A stretch of DNA of 64,000 bases from Ischnura elegans (lineage: Eukaryota > Arthropoda > Insecta > Odonata > Coenagrionidae): positions 63,224,069-63,288,068 of the forward strand of contig NC_060254.1 in NCBI RefSeq assembly GCF_921293095.1. The letters are read 5' to 3'. Below are positions 48,338-60,160 of this stretch, piece after piece. Under the pieces are notes generated by a model, which was not told the DNA's origin, made no database searches, and saw nothing but the letters and a program-made list of their open reading frames with translations. The number at the start of each line of letters is the position of its first letter. Positions within the stretch are counted from its first letter, which is position 1. Made by a program: the position numbers and the translations under genes.

Positions 48338-48784
48338 ACTACAGTGAAGGAAAGTGCACTTTGGCTCTAACTGGGTGGCAAAAAAAATTTGGGGAACTAC
48401 CATAGGTAGTGGAGCAATGGTCAAATGCTTAAAAACATTTTTCCCGCAGTCTGCGTGCAAAACGTTGAAAAACGTTCCAGCTGTCTATGGGCTAATGAAA
48501 TTTCAGGAAAAAGGGAATGGAAGAGGTTGAGGTAGAGGCTGTGCATCAAGTGTAGAATTTTATGTTGTTTTTTTTGCAGTATGCTGCTGTTTGCTGGCTT
48601 CTGTGTTGGTGATCTTTATGGAGGGAATTCCTTACTGAGTATTGAAATTTCAATTTCAAACATTACAAAGTTCATGGTAAAGATTAAATATTGCCTTTGC
48701 ATCTATGATTCAAGCGCATTTAGGGGGATTCAAATTCTTGTTCTGTGCAGATACAGTGTTGGTGTGGACTAACTGTTGGACAAA

Positions 48785-49520
48785 GGTCTAATTGCTTCTT
48801 CATATCCTCTTTTCTTTTGAGGTTATCTTCATCTAACCATCATGACTCATGATTTGGCTGATTAAGTTTTTCAGTTGAATTCCTTCTTAATTCTTCTGGT
48901 GACTTCACTCTCTCCAACTCTCCATAGGATTTAACCACTAAACTCTCTATGTTGATTCAATTTAATTTAATCATTCTTTTATCTTCACCAAATATCAATT
49001 GCCTGCACCTTTGATTTGCCTGATGTTGTCATCTCCTATGCCCCTTGCCATGTAAATATGTACATACTTCAGATGAAGGTTCTGATGACTGTTTTCTCTC
49101 GTCCTTTCTGGTATTCCCAATTGTTAGTAGGTTCTTTGGTAGATTGCTCACTTCATCCACAATATTATGCTACATATTTCTTTCTTTATCCATCGATTGC
49201 TGGATACTTGGCTATACAGGAAATAGAACTCTTTCACCTCTACAAGTTTCCCTTTTCATAGTTTGAGGCTAGTTTTGGTATCTCTTCTCCTGCTACCTGC
49301 AGAATATGTGCATTCCTTATTTTTCTTTATATCGTATTTCAACTGATACCTGGCCATTGTATCCTTTACATATACCAGACCTCTTCAAATCTGTGTCTCC
49401 TGAGACTTATACATCCTTGGCAAATCATGCTTACCTAAGGGTAATAAATTTTTCCTTGGGGTTATTAACGTCTGAAGCCTTATATTTCATTTTATTGAAG
49501 ACTCTCATGATGTAAATGCT
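48785..49520 (-). mobile_element. Heavily degraded LINE reverse transcriptase
   Basis: On the minus strand, across all frames, the order is that of a LINE RT tail. A WIKKEICSII block stands where DGR..KEI..RIG is expected. It is followed by KEPTNNWEYQKGREKTVIRT for K.LLT.......RK.LIRT, then ILWRVGESEV for EVL.RVGEE, and ISQIMSHDG for GHILRHDG. Many stops and shifts. Identity is inferred from motif order only. Confidence 0.5.
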
Positions 49521-49959
49521 AACAGATTGTGGCAGAAAGAGTACAACATTTTCTAACCTCTTTTTTGCTTCGCTGAATGGGAGCTTTTGCAGTCATTAAC
49601 CTGGTTTTTAACTCTTTTATTTACAAAATTTTAATTCCTGTGAAATATTTTTCTGCTCTATGGTGTGAATGGCCTCCATCCAGGATTTGTGTCATTGGAG
49701 CTATACAGGGTCCATTGTGAGAGTTATGATTTGTGAGTATTGTTAATGAGTAATGAGTAATGAGCACATGATTTTATTGTGATGAAACTATCTATGGCAG
49801 CAGGGTAAAATGGGTAGTAAATGTGGTGAGAAGTCTGCTCTTCCAATGCAGCTGTTCATCAGTTTGCTCCGAGCAGTCTGAGTGGAAAGACGTGCCTCCG
49901 TTGTGAAGTGAGTCTTTTGAATTTTTAACATGGCACTTAGAAGGGTGGCAGAGAAGGAT

Positions 49960-50615
49960 GCTATCAAGAATTGTTGGGTATGATTCAAAGTGAGCTGGAC
50001 TCTCTTAACTCTGTCATAACCAGAGATGAATCCTGGATGATCGAGTATGACCCAGAATTGAAAAGACAAAGCAGCGAGTGGCACACAAAATCATCCCCAA
50101 GCCTCTAGAAAGCGGAATGATCAGATATCGCATTAAAATGATGCTCATTGTCTTTTTTGACTTCCGAGGAATCATCCATTTTGAGTTTGTACCACAGGGA
50201 TAAACTCTCAACTCAGCCTTTTAGCAGCAGGTGCTCAAGATGTTGAAATACCAGGTCGTACACGTCAGGGATGATATCAAAGATGCAGTCAGCTCCACTA
50301 TGACTATGACCCAGCCCCACGGCCTTCATCGTTACCAATTGCAACCCAGAACAACAGCAAGGTGGTTCCCAAGCCCCCTTACAGTGCCGACTTGGCTCTG
50401 TATGACTTTATTTGTTTCCCTGAATGTTGGAAGAGCTGAAATGAAAGCATTGGGAGTCCGTGGAAAACATCCAAAAGAGTGTTACAATGTTCCTAAGAGA
50501 CATTCCCATTGAGGAGTTTCAGGATACCTTCCAGGGATGGCAGACACTTCTCCACAAGTGTATTGATGCTGGGGGAGAGTATTTTGAAGAATTTTATGCA
50601 TTCGTACCAGTATGA
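49960..50615 (+). mobile_element. mariner-family transposase pseudogene
   Basis: Broken frames together give the C-terminal catalytic half of a mariner transposase: SVITRDESWMIEYDPELKRQ (first catalytic Asp in the DESW context), then MMLIVFFDFRGIIHFEFVPQ, a damaged HDNAPAH region, KPPYSADLALYDFICFPE (for PYSPDLAPxDFFLFP), and EEFQDTFQGWQTLLHKCID ending GEYFEEF. At least three frame changes and several stops. No N-terminal HTH was seen and TIRs were not identified. Dead copy. Confidence 0.85.
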
Positions 50616-51410
50616 TCAATAAATATATTTTTCCAAATAAATGTGCATTACTTTCATAATTGACCCTTTATTCATCTAGGAGTTTATTTAAGAGTGAGTA
50701 GGTATGGAGAAAACTTTCATAAATATGATGCTGATTATATTATCAAATAATTGCATTTGAAATGAAACCAAGTCAGCATTATCTGAAAATGTGGTTGTAT
50801 AAAGTCATCATCAACTTGGCCATATAGCCCATTGGCCTTCTTCACAACTTCCTTCTCTTCTTCTTCGTCCTCTCTTACTTTTCTCTGCCTCTAGAATGCC
50901 AGCTTGTTCATATCATGAAAAAAGAATCTTGATAGAGTGAAACTTGGTGCTCTACCCAAAATGTCTTTATTATACATGTGTATGTACATTTTTTGAAAGA
51001 TAATTTAGGATAATTTGAAATTATGGGCTAAATTTCACATTTTTTCATTAGTGCGTGCACATCTTGCTTGCTTATTATGTGCTTCTAAAATCCCTGGTTC
51101 AAAATTATTTTCAATGGCAGCAATTTCTTCCTAGATGTTCAGCTTCTCTGATCTATTCCCCTATCATTCATATTCTCTATGCATTCTGCTGGTGAGCTCT
51201 TCTCGGGCTTTCTTCTGGCTTATCTACTTCATTTCCCCTTATGTTTTGATTTTTGACTCAGCCATCATACTCAGGGGTCTGATTAATGCAACATCTAATA
51301 CTTCTGGTTTATATAAATTGACTGGTTATCTTTCAGTTTCTATTCTTCTTCTCTGGTTTGGTTCTGTACCATGTGTTGCTTAGGCTGAATCTTTAGTGTG
51401 GATTCATTTA
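50616..51410. other. Intergenic, probably more worn TE
   Basis: No recognisable protein. Pyrimidine-rich stretches at 50,840-50,900 and 51,130-51,380 resemble the antisense of LINE-type coding text, but I cannot align them. Confidence 0.35.
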
Positions 51411-52390
51411 AATGCTTTCAAGGCAGATTTCAGTAGCCTCCTTCAAGCTGGATTTAAAATTGTCCAAATGCCCCATCAGGTGGCATTGATATTTGTTATT
51501 ATCCCAAAAGATGGAAAGGTTGAAGGTCATACTATGCTCGATAAGGCCTGACTTCTCATACTGGCCTAACCTGAGGTGTCTCCTATGTTCCTTTTCGTGT
51601 ATTTCAATGGTATGGCCTGTTTCATTGATACAAACATATGGTGCTCTATAAATACCACTAGTCTTCAAGCCTTCTGCATCCTTCACTCTGACTACCGTGA
51701 GTCTGTTTTTTGGTTGGCAGCTTGCAAATCATGGCTATGTTGAAGCTTTGTAGAATCCTTGAAATCTTCATGGATGTAGCGCCGACTGATGATAGATCAG
51801 AATTTGCAATGGCCTTCTCATCCCAGTTGCATGCGAACCTGTTCTGGGCCTTAATGGTCCATTTGAGGGCTGTTAAGATATCATTTTTGGTGTATCCATT
51901 ATGAAGGAATGTTTTCTTTAGTTGTAAGATTTCTCGCCATAAGTTTCTCCTCTATAGATGTCCTTTTGGTCTTATGGAAGAGTTGTGCGGCAGTCTACCA
52001 GGAAGGGTGGTGGTGGCTGCTTCCATTGAGGTAAATGTCTGTGTGCACTATTTTTCTATATACACCATGTCCGAGTTACCCATCTCTTTCCATGTGAATG
52101 TGATTGCCTATATATGGGAGTTTGCTGTTGTTTTCCGCATCTATGGTGAAGAAAAGATTTGGGTGCTGGCAGTTCATGTGTTCCAAGAAAGAGTTGAGGA
52201 AGTGGAGTGCAAGGGACTATATGGTGAAGGCATCAGCTACGTACCTAAAGAAACACCCCTGTACCTTTTCCCTTGTCCTATTCTGCACCTATTTTCATGC
52301 TGTGAACATCCTTCTATTTGTAGGCCTAGCATTATTTTGGTACAGAGCCAGTCTGATGCCTTGCCTTTTATTTTACTATTTTGTTAGAAT
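51411..52390 (-). mobile_element. Penelope-like element (RT plus GIY-YIG endonuclease), degraded
   Basis: Minus strand, 5' to 3': FFRYVADAFTI (RT motif, usually YVDD), FLNSFLEHMNCQHPNLFFTI, LPYIGNHI, LGHGVYREK, TFLHNGYTKNDILTALK, then ISRILQSFNIAMICKLPTK. Next comes the endonuclease part LKTSGIYRAPYVC...IEIHEKEHRRHLRLGQYEK SGLIEHS with the GIY word intact; the YIG-equivalent is eroded to TGH. This domain order is specific to Penelope-like elements. Stops and shifts occur in the RT half; the endonuclease half is open for ~90 codons. The upstream RT is missing where a hAT miniature adjoins. Confidence 0.88.
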
Positions 52391-52650
52391 CAGGGATGCC
52401 GACTTACAAAAAATATTGGGGGGGTCCCAACTGGGGATCTTGTCCCGGGAAATTTTATAAGTAGTGAGTTTTAAGTTTTTTAAGCATTTTAATAGAGTCA
52501 TATGATCAACATTAGAACCCTGATAACTCGAATCTCGATATCTGGACACTCCGGGGAAAATCGACAAGCCTGCACATTTTTTCCTCACACCCATAACGAA
52601 TTTTTGAGGGGGCTCGGGCCCCCTCCGGCCCCATGGAGTCGGCGCCACTG
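52391..52650 (+). mobile_element. hAT miniature element, family B
   Basis: The 260-bp copy has an exact TSD GTTAGAAT (52,383-52,390, 52,651-52,658). Ends are CAGGGATGCCGAC and GTCGGCGCCACTG, and the inside is nearly the same as the copy at 25,988. It shows the undamaged first base C, lost to T in the 26-kb copy. Confidence 0.93.
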
Positions 52651-53239
52651 GTTAGAATTTTATTGTTTTATCAACCATTCATTGGGCAGAAATGAAATGT
52701 AACACATTAATCACCATGTGTGGCTTTGGCTCAGGAACTTCTCCCCTGCCTTGGTTTTTTTAGTTGTCCTTCCTCTCTTTCGTTTATTACCAACTTTGAT
52801 GGATACAAGGGCCAGCCTACTAACTCCATTTACCTCATTAAATTCTATGGAAATAAAAATCAAGGAACATGGATAATGTGGATGTTTGCCCTGTAGCATG
52901 GAAAGCCAAAGGTTTGTGATTGGATTTTGGATTCACAGGAATGGGGATTCAGCTGACTATGTATTGATGTAGCCATGGCTCTTACAATTAGAAGGAGACA
53001 TCTTCATAATCCATGCAAAGGAACTTATTTCAAATTCTTGTATGTTTTGTGAAATTTTTACCATGGTTGAATGTCATTCACAGTGGCAGGAAAAACTTAA
53101 ATTTATTGATTCTTTCTTTATTTTTATTTATAAAATTTTACTCCCTGACTTGGTACATAAACCTCTTCTAATTGCCTGCTGAACTGTGCCAAAACAGCAC
53201 AATAATCTGGTGGAATAGCTCCTACGCAAGTATATTACC

Positions 53240-53380
53240 CTTTTTAATCTTCCTCATTACTTACTCAGTCATTCCACTTTATCTTCATCTGAGTTCAGTT
53301 GTAGCACATTTCAAATGCTTCCACTCTGGGCTCCTCTGCTGCTCTTAACATCCATGCCTCGCTTCCATAAAGAAACATAG
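53240..53380 (-). mobile_element. LINE RT tail fragment
   Basis: The minus strand reads MFLYGSEAWMLRAAEEPRVE, AFEMCYN, MKIKW and VSNEE. Same family as the 22.4-kb fragment. It may be the 3' part of the LINE whose endonuclease lies at 55.3-55.7 kb in the same orientation. Confidence 0.75.
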
Positions 53381-53865
53381 GTATTCCATGAACTATGGGG
53401 GAAAAAGTAGCACAACAAAGGTTGCACCACCACTATCACTTCGCAGGAAAATGGGTTTCCTTTCCAGTGGGTTGATATTCTTTGGTCGGTGAGGGAAATT
53501 CAAATCATCTCCTTTCTTAGGCATCAAAAACGCGACCGATCAGTGAGTCTCACTCAACCCAGAGCATGACTTGCGATGAACTCCGTAGAATACAGCCAAA
53601 TTTGACGGCATCATGTGTGCGCATTGGAATCTTTCCTTTGAATTTTCCTTTGCATGTCTCAACGGAACGAGGTAAATAACTACTAGCCACAGCAAGCTCT
53701 ATCTTGAGGTAAACAAGACAGTCAACGAGCAGATTTGATGGGCCACGTATTTGAATCCAGTTGATTTTGAAGAAGTGTACGCATTTCTACAAGGACTGAT
53801 GAGCTTATTGCCAGAACTCATTTTTCTTTGGTTTGAGAAGAATATACTGCTATCTTTATTTGAGA

Positions 53866-54960
53866 TACCGTTGTCACCAGGCCAGAGGGGAAAAGTAGTC
53901 GGCTTCTTACAGACAGGCTTAACAGAAGCGGAAATATTGTCAAGAATGAATATCAATGGAAGTACTGTGTACTGCTGGGTGAAACACTACAGGGAGGGTG
54001 ATGAGGCATTAAGAAATAGGAGGAAAGGCGGGAGACGTAGGAGTGCAACTGAGGATGTTGATACTGATATGCATCGAAGTGCTGCTAATATGTACTCTCA
54101 TTAGAATTGGCAGGGCAGCTCTAACTTAGAGACAGTTAAACTTAAGCTGCAGCATTCGAACTGTGAGAAATGGTCTCCGCGAAGCCAGTTTAAGAAATTG
54201 GCGGCCAGCAAGAAAGCCAACAATGAGTAAAGCCAACAAGGTGTCAAGATTGGAGTTTGCTTGTGCTTATGTGGATCCTATATTTGGGGATCTTATCATC
54301 TCCAGTGATGAAAAGACATTTAGAAGTGATGAAAGTGGACAGTTTCAGCTGGGGAGGAGAAGAAATTCCAGGTAATTATTATTTAGTTATGTTGGATGAA
54401 TTTTACGAATGTATACCTATGTAAAAGCTAAACCTTTTTGCTTTTATATTCCAGGTATCATCCAAAAAATATTTTAAGGAGTCATAAATCAGGCTATGTA
54501 AACTTAAGCTTTTGGGGTGCCATATCTGCTGCTGGGCCTGGACCACTGGTCAAACCACTGCCATGAATGGCATCAGGTGACTACATGAAAATTCTACGAT
54601 CTTCCCAGCTTCTATACATGAAGGATGTAGTGCCTGAGGGTGAAGAAATTATGTTTGTGCAGGAAAATTGTCCCAACCACAAGGCACACACTATAGTGCA
54701 ATTTTTTTAATCACACCGGCACATCAATGTTTTACCCTGGCCATCTAATTCTCCAGACCTCGACCCTATTGAGAATTTTTGGGGCCTAATGGTTAGGGAA
54801 TGGGAGAATGCCAGTGAAAGGAGCTGAGAGATTCTGGAACTTTGGGTACTACACACCCATTATTATTTCAGAACTTAATGTGGTCAATGAGGCAAAGGAT
54901 TCAAAGAGTCATTGATTGCGATGGAGGGGACAATATATATCGACCCAAGTGAAGTGTGGC
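53866..54960 (+). mobile_element. Tc1-like transposase pseudogene with an apparent intron
   Basis: The N-terminal HTH reads LSPGQRGKVVGFLQTGLTEA ... STVYCWVKHYREGDEALRNR. A frameshift near 54,150 is followed by RNGLREASLRNWRPARKP, the first catalytic Asp in IISSDEKTFRSDE, LSFWGAISAAGPGPLV, then VQENCPNHKAHTIVQFF (second Asp replaced by Glu), and [20 protein letters not shown] (final Glu kept). The reading passes from RRRNS to RYHPKNI only if 54,372-54,454 is removed. That 83-bp stretch has GT and AG ends. Several stops elsewhere make it non-functional. TIRs not identified. Confidence 0.85.
54372..54454 (+). other. Candidate 83-bp GT-AG intron inside the Tc1 relic
   Basis: It starts GTAATTATT and ends TTTTATATTCCAG after a T-rich tract. 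Removing it joins AG to G and restores the expected transposase reading. Both boundaries lie in an exact 10-bp direct repeat ATTCCAGGTA (54,365-54,374 and 54,448-54,457). Confidence 0.55.
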
Positions 54961-55257
54961 TTTGTTGGAATATGTTTTTCGTCCATTGATTTTTTTGTCT
55001 ACATTTAGTTAGCTATTTTATTTTATCCCTAAATGATATGCATAAATAGCAATTTCTCAACTATATATAAATGTGTCTTATATAACTTATAATTTTACAA
55101 AATCTGTTTTCAAAACAATTGATAAGAGAGTGATGTAGGTATCAAAATGCAGAAAATAATTTTTGTTTGGTTTTGGCTGCTGGCTAGGAAAATATAAAAT
55201 GTTTAATGTTTTCCTATTTATTGAGTTTACCTTGGAAAATTGTGTGCCATTTCATTA

Positions 55258-55702
55258 TCACTAGATTATGATCACTGTTGACTTTTGCCCCAGGGTAGAT
55301 TTTGCAGTCCTTCATCTGGTTCCTAAACCTCTGCTTCACTGAAATATAATCTAGTTGAAATCTTCTTTAGTCACCAGGAATTTTCCATGTTTATCCTCTT
55401 CACGTGTAACTCTTGAACACTGGTTGGGCAACTATGTCATCTGCTCTGCGGAGAATTCTAGGAGCCTTTTTGCTTTTTCATCGCTACCTCTTAATCTATA
55501 TACAAATTCCAGTTATTCTTCCTTCTAGGCCTTATCCAACAACAGCATTCCATCACCTTAAATAATAAGATTTTCTTCCCTTCTTGTGTCTTTGATTACC
55601 TCCGTGATATCTTCATTGGCATTTCCAATATCTTCATTGTAGTAGCCTTTGGTAGGCTTGTAAACCTATACCACTACAGTATCAATTGGTGTGGTCTCAT
55701 CT
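55258..55702 (-). mobile_element. LINE APE-type endonuclease fragment
   Basis: Minus strand: VYKPTKGYYNEDI, then NLII..G.WNAVVG (for GDWNAVVG), a middle part with stops, TWKIPGD..., LDYISVKQRFRNQMKDCKIY, and PGAKVNSDHNLV with the SDH motif. This is the C-terminal half of the endonuclease of LINEs whose RT tails are seen elsewhere in the window. Confidence 0.85.
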
Positions 55703-57253
55703 AATAAAAAAAGTATACTTAGTGTGTCTTGGCTCAAAAATTTACTTCTAGATACATACTAATGAGTCATTGCAATTGCAGTGTTACATATTAACTTAGA
55801 TCTGAACTGATTTAAAAGATTTCTTGGCTGGACTTGGGATTTAGGCTCTTTTTGAGGTTTTTCATGGTAATAGGTCCTAGCTAGCAAGGGGTGTATTAGA
55901 GGGTCCTAAAAGCTTTGGTAGATATGATTCAAGGGAACCTATCCAGAATATTTTCCCTCTCCAAAAATTCCTACGACATTGGATGTCATGGTTTTGAATT
56001 AAGGACAAATGCGGTGTGAGTCTGTGTATTGGTTCTTGGCATGCACCGCTCATCCTTGTTCCATTAATTTGAGGTAACCTCCAAAGGCACTTCTTGGATC
56101 AAAGTTGGATTAGTGTTATTTGAAAGGGGAAAAATTGACAGGTGGAATTCAAGTGTTTTAATAATTGTCAATTGAATGGAGAGGATTTTAAAATTAGTGT
56201 GAAAAAGGGTGTTCTCCCCTTCATTTAACATCAGGAATAGGTGACTATGCAAAATTTCTATCATTACTGAGTAGATTGTTTAAATATTACTTAGTTTTAT
56301 ACAGTGTGTGAATTAACTGTTCTGGAAGGTGGGAAAAACTTCAGAAAGTGGATTGAGTTTTATTTATTAATTTTATATGTATGAGAATTTTGTTTTCTTT
56401 AATAATTTAACAAATTATTCATTAAATTTTAATAATAATTATAATGATATACTGAATTTTGGTATAATTTTATATCCTTACTCCATGTGGAGAGTTATTT
56501 TAGTGTAATATTGTGAAATTCCTTATAAAATTAAATTACAGGCAATTTTCCTCAAATAGTTTAACCTCATGACTTGTTTGAATGCATATTGTATTGTCTT
56601 TCGACCTAAACACATGTAACTCAAAATATGTTGAAACCATTCGTGAGATCAAACTTTTTTTGAAAAATTGCTGGTAATTTTTATTTTATTAATTTTCTAA
56701 TTCCTTATTTCATTTTCAAAATCTCCTGTGTGCAGTGACTATATTACAGAGTGAACAAAGTTTCCAAAAATGGTGTTGGTTTAATCAGTAAAAAAAATGA
56801 AATACATTACTATAACTGTAAAAATATGCTACAAATGGAAAGGCCGGTTGCTACCCACTACTTTCACCCATTTTGTGAGTGGTTTATAACCACACGGCTA
56901 CAAATTTGAAAGTAACAGAATTAATTTGGTGCAGACATGAAATATAAAAAGATGATAGTGTTTTGGGTGTTTTTAGTATTTTTATCCATTGCAGTTTAGT
57001 GCGCAGAAGACCGAAATAAAATCTGAGATAATCGATTTTTAACAAGCAAAATGATTCTGGAGGACAGATTTTCTGTTGATATAAGCTATCTTGACATTAT
57101 AAAAAGAATTATATACAGCCCTTACCTGATGGTTACAACCATAATTGGCCTAATTTAAATCCAAATATACTGTGAATTGCGAAGAACACATAATTAACCA
57201 ATGATATTTTCAAAGAATAAAGACTTTGTACGACAATTGTAGAAATTGACAAA
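55703..57253. other. Intergenic, nothing recognised
   Basis: AT-rich; no exon, RNA gene or TE protein recognised. Confidence 0.5.
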
Positions 57254-57261
57254 TCCAAGCC

Positions 57262-57588
57262 CAGGGGTGGATTCAGCATGAAATTTAGGGGGAGCTTATG
57301 ATCAGGATCTGGATATGGAATACCCCTCAGGGGAGAGGGGCTTTCTCTCGAGTAAAATTTGTAAAAATACCCATTTTCAATGCAATTTAGAGCCTAAAAT
57401 TTCATTTTTATTCTTTAAACACAGATGAAATTGAACAATTTTAGACATTTAATAAGTTAAGCTATGGAGAAGAAATAAATAGTCAACTCATAGTTTAATT
57501 TTTAATTAAACTTTAAGTTGATTATATTTTTAAATGGAATTTGGGGCGGGCATGACCCATGTGACAACCCCCTCCACATCCGCCACTG
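57262..57588. mobile_element. hAT-type miniature element
   Basis: The 327-bp copy has ends CAGGGGTGGATTCAGC and CCACATCCGCCACTG. TSD TCCAAGCC / TCCATGCC (7 of 8). Non-coding. Confidence 0.78.
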
Positions 57589-57928
57589 TCCATGCCATTA
57601 CCTTAATGCAAGAAAATAATTCTCTAATTTGCACACTTTTGTGATAGTGTTAGAAAATATAATGAGTATTTATTTTAATTCTTATGTTACCACTAGCGAG
57701 TGGTCAGTAATTTCTTGGGAACGAGAAAAAAATTGTTTTCATTAATGTGATTGTTTTACAAAAATTCTTATTCCACCAATGCAGTATCTAGTTGTTTTTC
57801 ACATGCATTTCCTTTTATGATGGAGATCTACTCGACTTACGGTTACGGTATGAGATGTTGCATACCCCCCTCATCGCCCCTTAATGTAGTGTACCTCCCT
57901 GAAACAGCACCCTTGATATAAACTTGTA

Positions 57929-58178
57929 CGGTGTAGCGAAGGGGGGCTTGGGGGGCCCGGACCCCCCGAAATATGAAAGCATAGTTCTTTGCCTCATAAA
58001 AGTCAACAAAATATTGAAAAATAATAAATTTACAAATGATTTCATTGACGCATGAAGTTTTTTTGATTATTAAGAGTGTTAAAATTATTTTAAAACCCTC
58101 TCCTTATTACTCTGTTTTTCCAAACTTTTCCCCTCTGGTTTTGGACCCCCCCGAACGAAATTCCTGGCTGCGCCACTG
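57929..58178. mobile_element. hAT-like miniature element, no visible TSD
   Basis: The ~250-bp block has ends CGGTGTAGCGAAGGGGGG and CCTGGCTGCGCCACTG, G/C tracts next to both, and AT-rich text between. Similar in style to families A and C, but the first bases are worn and the flanks do not match. Confidence 0.6.
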
Positions 58179-59529
58179 CCCGGGCCTCCTGCAAGAAGGA
58201 AAATTTTATTATTTAATCTCCTCCCGCTGTGCTGCTTTGAGCAATTAAAAAAATTACTTTTTTATTTATTTAAATTTCACATTTATTTCAAGTATAAAAC
58301 ACCATGGGCATTTAAATTACTTAACTCAAACTTTTGTGTTTTTTTACTATACCTGTTAACAATCTATATACGCTACTAATGTAAGGCATACAATCAGCAA
58401 AGTCGAGGGACCCTCTTGGCGTTATTCAGTGACCAACAATGTCATGTATATAATTTACATGCTTAGCTACCCATTCTTAATGATAAGGTATAAATAATTG
58501 TATGGTATGCCCTGTTGTGCTAAAAGATTCTGTTCGCGTGCATGTATAGCAGAACAGAGTGACTCAGCTATATTGTTATCAAAGGTTATTTCAAAATGCG
58601 GAAAATTTCTAGAAACAATAGCCTCAATAGCAGTAAAGACGTATGGACTTAATACTTAACGGAAATAATGGCTTTCCTTTCAGGAACAATTTTATTGAAT
58701 TCCATTTTATTTGATCTGTCGTCTTATGCTTCTAGAATATCCAGTAATTGTATCTAGTGGCGGCGATATATGGGGGCGCAAGGGGCGAATCACCCCCCCT
58801 CGCGAGGCTGCCCGCATTGCCGAACATTGCAGAATCACAGCTTTAAATTTTTTATATCATAAGACAGCATTATCGTGTGTATGCGATAAATAAAACTATC
58901 TTAAAATTAACATATAACCTTGATTATTTTTCATTACGATAAAAGTATAAGTAGCACCAAATATCTCTTGTGCCCTCCCCTTGAGTTTTTTCTGTATCCG
59001 TTACTCACTGTATCTGAGTTCTTTTCTCTATCTCTACACTTAAAATTAATTGATTCCTTAGACCAATTGTTTATAATTGGGCGGTATGTTTACGCTCTCT
59101 AGAGAAAGTTGCGTATCTTGTCATGTAACCTATTTGCTAATTACTGTGCGGTATTATATCGCGTTCCCAAGAAGGTGGATGCAATAGTTGCAGCTCGAAA
59201 TTTAATGCTCTTACATTAGCATTATCTATTCTCTAATGAGTCTAATCTAATCTCTTTTTTGTCCTCACATTCCTTTTCATGATATTAATTTGCGTAGAAG
59301 TAAAGTAGGTTTAGGCAAGTTTGAAAAATGCTACCTAATCCAAAATTCTTCTTGTTTTTTTATGGCATTATTCTAAAGTTCCTTTCAAATATTTGAAGAC
59401 ATTGTCTGAATAAGTTTTTAGTATCATCAAGATAAAAGTGAATTTATTTTAGCCGAATATGCTTGGAAATATTTATTTTGGTCGATTGTCGTATTTTTTA
59501 ACGTTATTAGTTTTGTTGAAAAAAGGTTT
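58179..59529. other. Intergenic, nothing recognised
   Basis: A short GTGGCGGCGATATATGGGG string at ~58,759 looks like one end of another hAT miniature, but no partner end was found. Confidence 0.45.
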
Positions 59530-60160
59530 ATCATACAATTACAATATAATTTGTTTAAGTTCGATGATTACTTCGCGGAAAGTGATGTTATTCGTTACGG
59601 ATTGTGGAGAACGTGCATGCGTGGTCCTCATTGGTGTCCCTTTAACAACCTCGTACTGCTAAAATTTATTGAATTTAATCCAAAAATCATGTCAGGAATG
59701 TGTTTGGGATGCACTACAAGTGTGGATTTTCGTTATGAAGATGAATCCGGTGTTAAACTTGTAACAAATCTCGATTATCATTGTATAAAATTCCATCGGT
59801 AGATTAGCTATTTTTTGTTGTGTGAAGAATATTTGCAAAGTTTCCGTGACGTTTTATTGGGGAGGGTTTGAATGGATTTTTTAAAAATCTTTATCAGTAC
59901 TGTCGATGAAAGCCATATCATACAATTGCAATGTAATTAGCTCAAGTTCGGTGATTTTTTACGCGGAAAGTGATGTTATTATCTACGAATCGTGATGAAG
60001 ATGCATGTGGTGTAACGTAAAGTATTTACTAATAGGGGAGCGTTCTTATGTTCATGTCTGTAATTTTTATCAACACAATATTTGAACTTTTTTTTGTCGT
60101 TTGAAAAATGTTTGCGAAGTTTCCGTGACCATTTGTAGGGGAGGGTTTGATTGTAGTTGG
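59530..60160 (+). repeat. Duplicated segment, A-B-A'-B' order
   Basis: A (59,533-59,600) and A' (59,916-59,985) share TCATACAATTACAAT, AAGTTCG.TGATT and GCGGAAAGTGATGTTATT. B (59,808-59,876) and B' (60,090-60,155) share TTTTTTGT.GT, AAGTTTCCGTGACG and GGGGAGGGTTTGA. The A-B distance is ~277 bp but A'-B' only ~176 bp, so one copy lost or gained ~100 bp. An 83-codon open stretch (59,551-59,802) lies within the first unit; no family recognised. Confidence 0.65.

Noticed and set aside
49788-50084. Open minus-strand frame over the mariner relic
   Set aside because: It is the antisense shadow of the plus-strand transposase text (DESW region).
58755-58800. Possible hAT terminus (GTGGCGGCGATATATGGGG)
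   Set aside because: No matching opposite terminus or 8-bp duplication found nearby.
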